Position numbers and translations under genes: made by a program
The notes under the pieces: generated by a model
What the model saw: only the letters and a program-made list of their open reading frames with translations
Told to the model about the DNA's origin: nothing
Databases searched by the model: none
NCBI GenBank assembly: GCA_963732905.1
Contig: CAVTBM010000012.1
Coordinates: 490,241 to 554,240 of the forward strand
DNA from: DASQZK01 sp963732905
GTDB taxonomy: Bacteria > Bacteroidota > Bacteroidia > Bacteroidales > GCA-2748055
Reading direction: 5' to 3'
DNA: 64,000 nt
In this document: piece after piece, positions 9,235 to 18,276 of the stretch
How positions within the stretch are numbered: the stretch's first letter is position 1
Layout of the letters: the number at the start of each line of letters is the position of its first letter

Positions 9235-9872
9235 TATCCAGGAATTTGGCTTGTTTTTCTTACAAAGGCATCCGAATACCCCATGTTTTTTATCCTTTCG
9301 AGTTCTTTCCCGGATTCATCCAAATCCGAAAATTCATGGTAAATATACCTGAAAATTCCATCATTTCCATGGATGACACGTATGCCGCTGAGATGCAGGA
9401 AATAGTTTTTCCCCACCGGTGTTCTTAAGGCTTTCAGCTGGATCGTGTAAAAAATTCTTTGACCATGTGTATTGCCTTCCCGGGCAAGGGTGGCATTGCG
9501 TTGATGAAGCCGGGAAAGGTCGATGATGAATGCGTCATCAAATCCGCGTTTTTTCGTTTCATCGAGATCTTTCATGGCTTCTGACTTACTATCATAATAG
9601 CCATAGACGATCCTGTAGAAGCCGTCATCGCCCTTGATCATTTTGACATCCCTCAATGTCCTGAAATTCCGCATATCTGCCGGCTTTCTCAGAGCGACGA
9701 TCTGAATGGCGAAATGCTGGTTTTCTGTTCCTCCGATGATAGCCGGTTCCTGTGTAAGCAGTGGGAGTCCATTTGTTTTTATTACCCTGGCTGAAAGGAA
9801 GGAGGTTTTGACATAGGATTTAAGCAGTTCTTCAGCCTGGATATAGGAATAAAACCGATCTCTTTGTGTCAT
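9231..9872 (-). CDS. SPOR-repeat protein without export signal
   Basis: A 213-residue protein with two clear SPOR-like repeats, starting at FAIQIVALRKPADMRNFRTL (about 53) and at YTIQLKALRTPVGKNYFLHL (about 135), plus a partial repeat at the N-terminus. SPOR domains bind denuded peptidoglycan in the periplasm, yet no signal peptide or membrane helix is seen. The start codon overlaps the stop of the upstream secreted TPR/PD40 gene (ATGA), right after a run of six A on the coding strand. A -1 slip there would join this protein to the exported one. It may therefore be made as a C-terminal extension, or the two may be a family fusion split by a frameshift. Confidence 0.75.
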   Translation of the reverse strand: MTQRDRFYSYIQAEELLKSYVKTSFLSARVIKTNGLPLLTQEPAIIGGTENQHFAIQIVALRKPADMRNFRTLRDVKMIKGDDGFYRIVYGYYDSKSEAMKDLDETKKRGFDDAFIIDLSRLHQRNATLAREGNTHGQRIFYTIQLKALRTPVGKNYFLHLSGIRVIHGNDGIFRYIYHEFSDLDESGKELERIKNMGYSDAFVRKTSQIPGY

Positions 9873-11326
9873 TTTTTCCCTGGCAATAATTTTACGCTGT
9901 ACGATTTCCCTCCCGGAGAGATAACAGTGAAAGTATCCTTTTCTACATCATAGTTAATTGTGATGTTCCCGGTGCTGTCTTCGCTGTCCAGGATAAGGCT
10001 GAAACTATCGTTAAAAAGGGATTTACTCGTAGTTGCCGGTTTTTCAGACGGCAGGATCAGGATATGGTATATTTCTTTCTTTGAACCGGATCCTGCGTTC
10101 TGGAAAAGAGACACATAACCGGTTTTCCCCAGCATCGTGGGCTGAAAGAATGCATTATCATTTGTGGTGTTTAACGGGAAACCGATATTCTTGGCTTCAC
10201 CCCAGCCCCCGCTGGTCTGGCGGTTGGAATAGAATATGTCATAACCTCCCATATTAAAATGTCCCTTTGAACTAAAAAACAGGGTCTGACCATTGTTCAC
10301 GAGAAAAACAGAAGTCTCATCCTCAGAGGTATTAATTGCCGGTCCGAGGTTTTCTGGCTCTCCCCATTCGCCTTCAGGATCTTTCTTACATGCATAGAGA
10401 TCCAGACCGCCGAAACCTCCCCGGCGGTCGCTGGCCAGCAGGAGAATTTGTCCGTCGGGTGAGAAAGAAGCATGAGCCTCGTTTTTAGAAGTATTGATAT
10501 TTTTACCCATCTTTTCGGCTTTGCTCCAGATTTGTCCGTTATACCTGCTGAGATAAATATCACCCTTATCAGATTTTGAACTTCTGACCAGGAGCAGTTC
10601 AGTACCATCTGCCGACAGTGCTGCAGGAACCATATCGCCGTCGGAGCCCACCTGGGGAGTGATGTTTATCGGATTTACCCATTGGCCGTCCACTTTATAA
10701 CTATACATAATCGCATCATAAAACTTGAGTGATTTCATGAATACCATCGAGCTTTCATTAATATTCACCACCGGACGAAAGGTGGTTACTCCGTCATCGA
10801 TGGAAGAGGGTAGTTTTTCTGTGATCAGATTTATCGGGGCGTCCTTAATGATCTTTGCCCTCTCCACTGCCCTGATCTCATTTTGGACGATTCGCAGGTT
10901 GTATTTCTTCTCGAAGCCCCTGAGATCCATGAACCTGGAATATGCATCCAGTGCTTCCTCCAGCTGATTGTTTATACGGTAGGCATTTCCCAGGTAGTAC
11001 CAGGCATACCAGGGGGCTTTACGAACAGACTGATCCCTTTCTTTGTATTTTTGTGTGGTATTTTGGGTGGCTTTTTCGAGGTAGGGGATTGCGCTGATTT
11101 CTTCTCCATTGACCTTCAGATACGACATTCCGGCCAGGTAGTTATAGTTGGCGTTGTCGGGATCAAGATTGACCAGTTTCACAAACAGGAAGGCTGCTTC
11201 TTTATATTCCTCCGTAGTATAAAAGAATTCTCCGTCGTCGAACAATTTTTCCACATCCTCCTTTTGAGCATGGATTACAGATGTGATTAAAAACAGGCTC
11301 AGGAGAATAAACAGGAATTTCTTCAT
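9869..11326 (-). CDS. Secreted TPR/PD40 (WD40-like) protein
   Basis: A 485-residue exported protein; I start at MKKFLFILLSLFLITSVIHAQ (a signal peptide) rather than at the in-frame Met 111 bases further upstream. Residues 20-160 form TPR helices (FDDGEFFYTTEEYKEAAFLF, YYLGNAYRINNQLEEAL). Residues about 185-400 are PD40 beta-propeller repeats (HASFSPDGQILLLASDRRGG, DETSVFLVNNGQTLFFSSKG). It lacks the OmpA domain of its neighbour. Such proteins act in the periplasm or at the outer membrane of Bacteroidota, and the T9SS component PorE has a similar TPR-PD40-OmpA plan. It is one of three paralogues in this cluster and is coupled to the SPOR gene downstream. Confidence 0.88.
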   Translation of the reverse strand: MKKFLFILLSLFLITSVIHAQKEDVEKLFDDGEFFYTTEEYKEAAFLFVKLVNLDPDNANYNYLAGMSYLKVNGEEISAIPYLEKATQNTTQKYKERDQSVRKAPWYAWYYLGNAYRINNQLEEALDAYSRFMDLRGFEKKYNLRIVQNEIRAVERAKIIKDAPINLITEKLPSSIDDGVTTFRPVVNINESSMVFMKSLKFYDAIMYSYKVDGQWVNPINITPQVGSDGDMVPAALSADGTELLLVRSSKSDKGDIYLSRYNGQIWSKAEKMGKNINTSKNEAHASFSPDGQILLLASDRRGGFGGLDLYACKKDPEGEWGEPENLGPAINTSEDETSVFLVNNGQTLFFSSKGHFNMGGYDIFYSNRQTSGGWGEAKNIGFPLNTTNDNAFFQPTMLGKTGYVSLFQNAGSGSKKEIYHILILPSEKPATTSKSLFNDSFSLILDSEDSTGNITINYDVEKDTFTVISPGGKSYSVKLLPGKK

Positions 11327-11731
11327 GATCTGTATATTATCTGATATTACGCCGATTAAAGATATGAAACTTCCTTGTTTTTCAAAAACATTCAACTTTG
11401 AATGCACATCAGCTTCCGGTTCCACGAGTTCATACAAGTTTGATTTTCTTGACCGATCGTGGTTGGAAACTGTTTATTGCTATACGTGGTTCACGTTTAA
11501 TAGATTCAAAAAGTATCAAAAAGTTAACCGGGAGTAAAAGACGGACCCGGCATAAGGAGCAGGGAACAAATGGGATAGAGGGAAATTTTACCTGTCCACA
11601 GGCGTTTATCAATGTTACGGCAGGTGAAACGTCAGGTTTACGATGGTCCGGCGGTTGGCCAATATATCAGACAGGTATCTGATTTACCGGTAACGGCCGA
11701 TCGGGTTAAGCCGGGACTTCGTATTTCATCG
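11327..11731. other. Intergenic region, 405 bases
   Basis: This lies between two paralogous minus-strand PD40 genes. It should hold the promoter of the 9869-11326 gene. I found no convincing promoter match, terminator hairpin or small gene here. Confidence 0.5.
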
Positions 11732-13612
11732 TTATTTGATCTTCAGGTCGTTGGGAACGTTTATAGGTTCAACCACTATATCGCCTTTCGTGGTTCCCGT
11801 GACTTTGAATTCGACCCTCCGGTTAAGTTGCCGGCCTTCTTTTGAATCTTTTCCGTTGGGCAGCCTGTTCAGTGCAACGGGCCTGTCTTTGCTGAAACCT
11901 TTAAACTGCATTCTGCTTTGAGGAATTCCCAGCCCCGAAAGATATTTTATCACGGCAGAGGCTCTTTTTTCCGACAGAATCTGATTATAGGATTCCGAAC
12001 CAATGGCATCTGTATGCCCGAGGACTTCCAGCCTGATATCCGGATATTCATCCATGACAGCCTTAATATCCGCAAGTTTATTTCTGGCATTATCGGAAAG
12101 AGCATAACTGTCAAAGTCGAAGAATATGGGTTTGATAAAATAGGTAGGTGAGGGGAGTTTTTCTTCGGCATCCGCTATTTCATTTTTGCCCGACACCATT
12201 TCTTCGGCGGGTTCGGTTTTCAGAGTTTTTGCAACATTACCTTCCACATTTTCAACCACTTTGGTTTCCTCCACCTGTGGCGTATCGTTTACCACATCCT
12301 TTTCCGTATGTTCGATGGCAGCGGTTTCGGTTTCCGGATTCAACTGAACCTCATAAATGTCGCCACTGCCAAATCCGTCGGGTTCATACCGGGTTAAGTA
12401 GCCTTGCTCGCCGTCATCGATGGGGAAGAAGAACACATCATCGTCGGTTGTATTCAGGGGATAAGGTTCAGGAACAGGCTCCGACCATGTGCCGTCATCA
12501 TTCAGCGTTGAATAGAAGATGTCATATCCGCCGATGGTTTCATGACCCTGGGAGCTGAAGAAGAGCTTCTTTCCGTCCTTGCTGAGAAACGGGCTGTCTT
12601 CATTGAGAGGAGTGTTAATGGTCTTGCCAAGGTTGACGGGTTCGCCCCATCCTCCTGATGGTGTCTTTGCGGAAACATATATATCCATCTCGCCATAACC
12701 GCCGGTCCGGTTGCTTGTGAAATAAAGTTTTGTACCGTCGGGTGAAAGGCTTGCATGCGATTCGAAGAATTTGCTGTTGACCGGTTTCCCTATATTTATG
12801 GATTTTGACCAGGTCATTCCGCTGTAATCGCTGACCATGATATCTGAATCAAAATTAGAGATCTTTACAAGGAACATTTGCTTGCCGTTGGGGGAAAGGG
12901 AGCAAACAAACTGGTCCCCGTCTGACTGGATTTGGGGGGTAATATTCACAGGATTGGTCCATCTGCCATTCAATTTTCTGACGAAATAGACGGCATCATA
13001 GAATTTCCGTTCGCTCATGAAAGCCATTACGCTGTCATTTCCCGACAAAACTGCGTGAAAATTGTTCATATTGGTGTTAAACATATTTCCGAGGTTGGTC
13101 TGGTGGAACTTCACCGGTGCTTTTATAGCTACCTCCGCTCTTTTGCAGGCTTCAATCTGATGATTTGCAAATAACCGCTCCTTCTCGTAACCCTTCTGAA
13201 ACTTATCCAGATACTCCTTATAGATTTCTATAGCCTTGTCCAGCTGATTATCGATGCGGTATGCATTTCCAAGGAAGAGATAGGCATCCGGGGCTGCGGC
13301 AACTTCTTTAAAGTTTCCTTCTTTATAGCTCTCAGAAATGTTTGTAATGGCTTTTTGAAGATACGGTATGGCCTGTGCTTTTTGTCCCTCCAGGTTGAGA
13401 TAACAAACGCCCATACGGTAATTCAGATTTGCATTGTCCTGGTAACCCGCGTCATATACTTTCTTAAAAGATAACAGCGCATCCTCGTATGCCTCATCTG
13501 AAAGGAAAAATTCACCATCATAAAAATCCAATCTTGCTTCATCTTTCTGTGCATGTAACAGGTTGGCGGGGTATATCAAAACCAGCAGTAAGAGAAAAGA
13601 TAACTTTTTCAT
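11732..13612 (-). CDS. TPR/PD40/OmpA family envelope protein (PorE-like architecture)
   Basis: A 626-residue protein with a signal peptide (MKKLSFLLLLVLIYPANLLHA), TPR helices (about 22-160), a PD40 propeller (about 175-415; HASLSPDGTKLYFTSNRTGG, DSPFLSKDGKKLFFSSQGHE), an acidic linker rich in Glu/Val (about 420-490), and a C-terminal OmpA-like domain (about 495-600). The OmpA part shows the peptidoglycan-binding residues in LEVLGHTDAIGS (Asp) and LSEKRASAVIKYL (Arg). It is expected to bind peptidoglycan from the periplasm. The plan resembles PorE of the T9SS, but PorE is a lipoprotein with a carboxypeptidase-like domain, and neither feature is seen here, so I do not name it PorE. Confidence 0.92.
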   Translation of the reverse strand: MKKLSFLLLLVLIYPANLLHAQKDEARLDFYDGEFFLSDEAYEDALLSFKKVYDAGYQDNANLNYRMGVCYLNLEGQKAQAIPYLQKAITNISESYKEGNFKEVAAAPDAYLFLGNAYRIDNQLDKAIEIYKEYLDKFQKGYEKERLFANHQIEACKRAEVAIKAPVKFHQTNLGNMFNTNMNNFHAVLSGNDSVMAFMSERKFYDAVYFVRKLNGRWTNPVNITPQIQSDGDQFVCSLSPNGKQMFLVKISNFDSDIMVSDYSGMTWSKSINIGKPVNSKFFESHASLSPDGTKLYFTSNRTGGYGEMDIYVSAKTPSGGWGEPVNLGKTINTPLNEDSPFLSKDGKKLFFSSQGHETIGGYDIFYSTLNDDGTWSEPVPEPYPLNTTDDDVFFFPIDDGEQGYLTRYEPDGFGSGDIYEVQLNPETETAAIEHTEKDVVNDTPQVEETKVVENVEGNVAKTLKTEPAEEMVSGKNEIADAEEKLPSPTYFIKPIFFDFDSYALSDNARNKLADIKAVMDEYPDIRLEVLGHTDAIGSESYNQILSEKRASAVIKYLSGLGIPQSRMQFKGFSKDRPVALNRLPNGKDSKEGRQLNRRVEFKVTGTTKGDIVVEPINVPNDLKIK

Positions 13613-13752
13613 CTTATGAGCTATAATTGATTGATTATAGCAAATTTAAAAATTTATTCAAAAGTTTAGAAATATTCCCCCTCTATTTACGATTATTGTT
13701 GATTTATTTGATGAAGTGAATTTTAACGGGTGAAAAGTACGCATAAAGGCTA

Positions 13753-13770
13753 CCTCCTTCCGGAGGGAGG
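13753..13770. repeat. Inverted repeat between two PD40 genes
   Basis: The sequence CCTCCTTCCGGAGGGAGG is a near-perfect 18-base palindrome centred on TTCCGG. It sits in the 200-base gap upstream of the OmpA-family gene and downstream of the 1363-residue gene. It could form a small hairpin in RNA, but no U run follows on the minus strand, so it is not a standard terminator. Confidence 0.45.
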
Positions 13771-13812
13771 AGATATGCTTCAGTTACTCAATAGACAGAT
13801 CTGGCGGCAGGT

Positions 13813-16800
13813 TTATTTTTCCGGTTCTTCTTTTTTCCTTTTTCGTCTTGCCAGGAGAATGAGGAAGAAGATAACGAGTCCTTCAAGGACCAGTATACCT
13901 GCGGTAAGGCGAACGCCACGTCTGAAACGTTTATGGATAAATTCCTTTTCCAGGTTCAGGTTTGAAGTTTCGGAAACAGCGGTCTGATCCATGATTATCC
14001 TGAGCATGATATCCCCGGTTTCTGACGGGCTATAGCCATAGCGGCCTGCGTTATTGTTGAGATAACGGATGAGTTCATCGACCGAGGAGATGCCAGCTTT
14101 GCCCGGATCCAGTTCATCAAGTGCTTTTCTGAGGCTCCCGCTGGCAAAAGGTTTCATTTTCTCCATAAACAGCTTCACATCGTTTTGTCCGGCAGTTCTG
14201 GCAAGAAGCTGATATACATCCTCCTTTGTATAGGCATGCTGATTGGCCTGATCAAGCAGGTAGACAACAAGGTCCTCCGGATTGCTGATTTCGTTTTTAC
14301 CGGCAAGTGTTTCCCGGAGAACCGAAACGAGATCAGGGGAGGCGTTTTCAATCAGGTTGTTGCGAAACTGATGCAGATCGTTATGCCTGAGGTAATTTTC
14401 AAACAGATCCAAAATATCGCCTTTGGTAACAGGATTATTCTTCCCGGCTCTCTCCAGCAGATCCGTAAAGAGTTCACCGGCGGAAATTACCGACCCGGGA
14501 GTGAGCTGAAGAAGGTTACCCAAATCCTGTCCGGCAAGGGCTTCCAGCGCCGGCATCACGGTACTGGCAGAGATTTCTTCGGCATCAAGGATGACCAGAA
14601 TGATCTCTGACTTGTCAATGGTGCCGTTATCAGCCTGATTGAGCAGGTAATTGATCAACTCCTGCTTTGTATTGATACCCAGTTTACCTGTATCTATGGC
14701 CAGGATGAAATCCCGCAGATTACCTTTCGAGAGTTCGGCCAGTTTTTTGAGGAAGAGCTGCAGGTCACTCATGGAGGCATAGTCTGACAGCATCCGGATA
14801 ACGTCATTGCTGTTGTATTTATCCTTACCGGCTTCTTCAAAAAGTTTAAGCACAACGTCAGAGGGGGTGTTTAATCCTTCTTTTGCAGGATCCATAGAAA
14901 GAAGCCTTTTTTTCAGGTCAGATGAAGCATATTCAGCTATCTTACGGATGAAAGCATCCCTGTCGCTATCATTTGTCAGTTTCAGGAGAGCCTGGTCTAT
15001 GTCTGCTGCTGAATAGCCCATACTGTCGGCGCTGTTTCTCAGGAAAGCGATAAATTCCTCTTCGGATGTAAATTTCCCTTCGCCTAAGTTTCCTGAGCTG
15101 AGGTATTCATGCAGTTTACCCTCCGAGACTTCTTCCATCTTCAGCCGGAGATCTTCAATCTTCCCGATATCCTGGTTCAGTTTTTCTTTCATTGCATCAT
15201 CCACATCATCGCGGCTGTAATTGAGCCCATACTTATTCTCATACAGGAAACGGGAAAGGTCGCCGGCAGTATAAAGGTGATCTGACATTAGGTCCAGGGT
15301 GTCGAGGAGTTCTTTAAGGTCGCCGGTTGCCACCTTCGAGAGGGCCTTCCTTAATTGCGAGGCATCGCGGTTGACGGCCAGGACGGTAAGCAGATCGATG
15401 AGTTCGTTCTCCGGGTAGTTTGCCTCAGAGGCATGCTCATAAAGATTTACGGCCAGGTCACCGGCAGACCTGATATCCTCATCTTCCAGTTTCACAAAGT
15501 CGAGATAATCTGAAAGGTTTCCGGAGGTTTTCGACTTCAGGATCTCAAGAAGGAAAAAGGGATCATCGGTTTCCTGCGAAGCAAGGATTCCAAGGGACTG
15601 AATGACATCCTCAGGCTTGTATCCGTTTCCGGATGCGGTCTGCAGTAAATGATCCACCAGTTCGCGAGGTGAATGCACCCCGGCAGATTCAGGGTTGAAG
15701 TCTGAAAGCGTTTGTTTGAGCTGACCTTGTGACACCCGTTGCATATCCCGGATAAACTCCGACAGGTCTTTCATGGTAGCGGTCTTTTCAACGAGGTCCT
15801 GGACGTCTTCCGGAGCATATCCGAATTCCTGTGCGTGGTCTTTGAGATAACCGGTCAGCTGACCAGCAGATGTAAGCCCTGCCTGTTCCGGATGAAGGGT
15901 GTCCAGGACATTTGCCAGGCTGCCTTCGGCATGGGCCTTTAATTTATTGCGAAGGATATCTGTATTTTCATCCTGAGAGGGCTCTTCTGCCTGTGACACA
16001 ACAGGTGGTTTCCCTGATTTTCCCTGGTTTTCCTGTTTTCCTTCGGGCTCTTTGGTCTGGAGGATCACTTCCGTGGATTTTTGAACCTTATTTCCATCCT
16101 CATCCTCAATGGTGATGACCACCTTGTTAGATCCCTGTGCAGGAGTGAATTCGTAACTTTGTCTTTTCCTGTTCACAACAATGGTGTCGGTTTTCACCAG
16201 GGTACTGTCATGATAAACTTCTACAACGGCACGACTATCTTTTTCGGCATTAAAACGAACTTTTACCTCTCCCTCTGTGTCGGTGGTGATCACTGAATCC
16301 TTTATGGAGAGAAGGTTATCGGCTTCCTCCTGTGTGAGAGGCTGCGGCAGGGTTTCAAGACGGATCTCTTCGGGCAGTATCAAACCTTCGTGCGGGGTAG
16401 CGGAAGACACACTGAGTTGCTGCATATGCTGCCTGAAGCGTTCGCCGTCAAATATCATATTGTAATTACCTTCAGGCACGGAGAAGTGGAATTCACCATT
16501 TCTGTATGGATGAGTTCTGACAATGGTGTCTTTCGACAATTGTTTAACGACGGAGATGTTTATTTCGGAAGAGTCGACATTTTCAGCGTTGTATTTCAGC
16601 AATCCTGAGATGGAGAACATCCTGGGATTATCCGGGCTGTATATTTCATAGCGGTATATATCTAATTTGCCATAGCCTTCGGGCGAGTACCTGGAGTAAT
16701 AAGCTACCTGGCCATCTTTCAGAGGAAAGAAGAACTGGTCGTCATCGGTGGTGTTTACAGGATAGCCAAGATTTACAGGCTCGGCCCAGGTACCGTCACT

Positions 16801-17904
16801 TTTCTTTATACTGACGAAATTATCATATCCACCCATATTGTAGTGGCCATATGAACTGAAATATAATTTTGACCCGTTTTCCGTGATGAAAGGGGTATCA
16901 TCGTTATATTTTGAATTGACGGTCGGGCCCAGGTTGACGGCAGGACCCCAGTCACCATTGGCCTGTCTTTCTGACCGGTAGATATCAAGACCGCCATACC
17001 CGCCTTTCCGGTTACTGGTGAAATAAAGGGTTTTCCTGTCCCTGGTCATGGAGGCATGGGATTCCCAGTATCTCGTATTAATATTGTCGTTCAGTTTGAC
17101 AAGAGGTGTCCACTTTCCGTTTATATATTTCGAATAGTACAGGTTGCCAATAAACTGGTCACTCCGGTAGATAAAAAGTTCCGTACCGTCGTATGACAGA
17201 GAAGTCGGATACACATCACCGTCTACCCCGAGTTCAGGAATAATATTCCTTGGTGACTTCCATTCTCCGTTCACCTTTTCGGTAAAGAAGATGGCATCGT
17301 AGAACTGTAGTTTGGAAATAAAGATCATTTTTGTCTCGTCGCCGGATACAACAGGGTTGGTCTCGGCAAAGCGCGTGTTGATTCTTCCTGAGAGGTCCTG
17401 CCTGTCGAAATCGATAGGTTTTTTCATCAGCGAGGCCGCGGCATCACAGGCGGCAATCTGTGTCATTACCAGTGAGGTATCGTATACCTGGGGATCAAGA
17501 ACATTGAGAAATTTGTGATAATATTCTTTTGCCTTGTCGAGCTGGTTATTTATACGACAAGCATTCCCCAGGTAAAAGAGAGCTTCAGGGGGTGCCGAAG
17601 TTTCTTTGTAATTATTTTCACGGTACTTCTGGCTTATATCTTTAACAGCCTTTTCAAGGTAGACGATGGATTTATCTTTTTCATACGGACTGTTGATGAA
17701 ACAAACCCCGATTTTGTAATTGATGTTATCATTATCAGGATAATGTCTGTGGATCTGAAGGTACAGGGGCAGGGCTTCATTATATTCTTCAAAAAGGAAA
17801 TAGGATTCAGCTTCAAGAAAAATCTGCCGCAAATCTGTTTCCTGTGCAATGATGCTTATAGAAAAGATCAGGGACAGACAGAATAATAAAATAGCCTTTT
17901 TCAT
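13813..17904 (-). CDS. Giant TPR/PD40 protein with ten helical repeats and C-terminal anchor
   Basis: A 1363-residue exported protein. Signal peptide 1-20 (MKKAILLFCLSLIFSISIIA); TPR helices about 22-165; PD40 propeller about 175-415 (HASMTRDRKTLYFTSNRKGG, DTPFITENGSKLYFSSYGHY); a carboxypeptidase-regulatory-like beta domain about 430-505; a Lys/Glu-rich linker; then ten helical repeats of about 65 residues (about 648-1306) with the pattern L..FA.G.L...L..LDP...GI.S..ELI.YL...A...GYS.EDV. The end has one membrane helix (TAGILVLEGLVIFFLILLA) and a basic tail (RRKRKKEEPEK). With signal peptide and stop-transfer helix the large part should be periplasmic and inner-membrane anchored, unlike the OmpA-ended paralogue. 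I do not recognise the repeat family. Confidence 0.85.
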   Translation of the reverse strand: MKKAILLFCLSLIFSISIIAQETDLRQIFLEAESYFLFEEYNEALPLYLQIHRHYPDNDNINYKIGVCFINSPYEKDKSIVYLEKAVKDISQKYRENNYKETSAPPEALFYLGNACRINNQLDKAKEYYHKFLNVLDPQVYDTSLVMTQIAACDAAASLMKKPIDFDRQDLSGRINTRFAETNPVVSGDETKMIFISKLQFYDAIFFTEKVNGEWKSPRNIIPELGVDGDVYPTSLSYDGTELFIYRSDQFIGNLYYSKYINGKWTPLVKLNDNINTRYWESHASMTRDRKTLYFTSNRKGGYGGLDIYRSERQANGDWGPAVNLGPTVNSKYNDDTPFITENGSKLYFSSYGHYNMGGYDNFVSIKKSDGTWAEPVNLGYPVNTTDDDQFFFPLKDGQVAYYSRYSPEGYGKLDIYRYEIYSPDNPRMFSISGLLKYNAENVDSSEINISVVKQLSKDTIVRTHPYRNGEFHFSVPEGNYNMIFDGERFRQHMQQLSVSSATPHEGLILPEEIRLETLPQPLTQEEADNLLSIKDSVITTDTEGEVKVRFNAEKDSRAVVEVYHDSTLVKTDTIVVNRKRQSYEFTPAQGSNKVVITIEDEDGNKVQKSTEVILQTKEPEGKQENQGKSGKPPVVSQAEEPSQDENTDILRNKLKAHAEGSLANVLDTLHPEQAGLTSAGQLTGYLKDHAQEFGYAPEDVQDLVEKTATMKDLSEFIRDMQRVSQGQLKQTLSDFNPESAGVHSPRELVDHLLQTASGNGYKPEDVIQSLGILASQETDDPFFLLEILKSKTSGNLSDYLDFVKLEDEDIRSAGDLAVNLYEHASEANYPENELIDLLTVLAVNRDASQLRKALSKVATGDLKELLDTLDLMSDHLYTAGDLSRFLYENKYGLNYSRDDVDDAMKEKLNQDIGKIEDLRLKMEEVSEGKLHEYLSSGNLGEGKFTSEEEFIAFLRNSADSMGYSAADIDQALLKLTNDSDRDAFIRKIAEYASSDLKKRLLSMDPAKEGLNTPSDVVLKLFEEAGKDKYNSNDVIRMLSDYASMSDLQLFLKKLAELSKGNLRDFILAIDTGKLGINTKQELINYLLNQADNGTIDKSEIILVILDAEEISASTVMPALEALAGQDLGNLLQLTPGSVISAGELFTDLLERAGKNNPVTKGDILDLFENYLRHNDLHQFRNNLIENASPDLVSVLRETLAGKNEISNPEDLVVYLLDQANQHAYTKEDVYQLLARTAGQNDVKLFMEKMKPFASGSLRKALDELDPGKAGISSVDELIRYLNNNAGRYGYSPSETGDIMLRIIMDQTAVSETSNLNLEKEFIHKRFRRGVRLTAGILVLEGLVIFFLILLARRKRKKEEPEK

Positions 17905-18276
17905 CCGTGTATTATTTCAATATGGTTAATTTCCTGCCACCTATTTCATTCTGCTGCTGAATACCTGCAGGACAGACTAATGGTTAAATATTAATGTTCT
18001 TCTGAACCCTTTCGCACAGTCTAAATGATCGTGGTATCGCAGAAAGTCTGCGTTACCTCACATTTCATCTCCGGATACCCTCGCATCCGGGTCTTGCCTT
18101 AAGGGCCATAAGATCAAACAAATTTATAAAATTGTATGATAGTAACGAATTCTGAAGTTTTGTATCAACTTCTTTTTCTTATATTTTTGATCTATTTAGT
18201 GCAAAACCCTGTCAACATGTTAAATTCACCCGTGAATAAGTTCAAAGCCCTGTGATCATGCAGTGTCTTCCAAACC
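17905..18276. other. Intergenic region, 372 bases
   Basis: This lies between the start of the 1363-residue gene and the end of the glycosyltransferase gene, both on the minus strand. It holds an imperfect inverted repeat (TCCGGATACCCTCGCATCCGGG near 18067) that could end the glycosyltransferase transcript, though no U run follows. No coding sequence was seen. Confidence 0.4.

Noticed and set aside
12148..12558. Basic Pro/Arg-rich frame opposite the OmpA-family gene
   Set aside because: Composition typical of an antisense frame; the other strand encodes clear PD40 repeats.
11732..13612. Naming the OmpA-ended gene as the T9SS component PorE
   Set aside because: It lacks a lipobox and the carboxypeptidase-like domain, and TPR/PD40/OmpA proteins have several paralogues in Bacteroidota.
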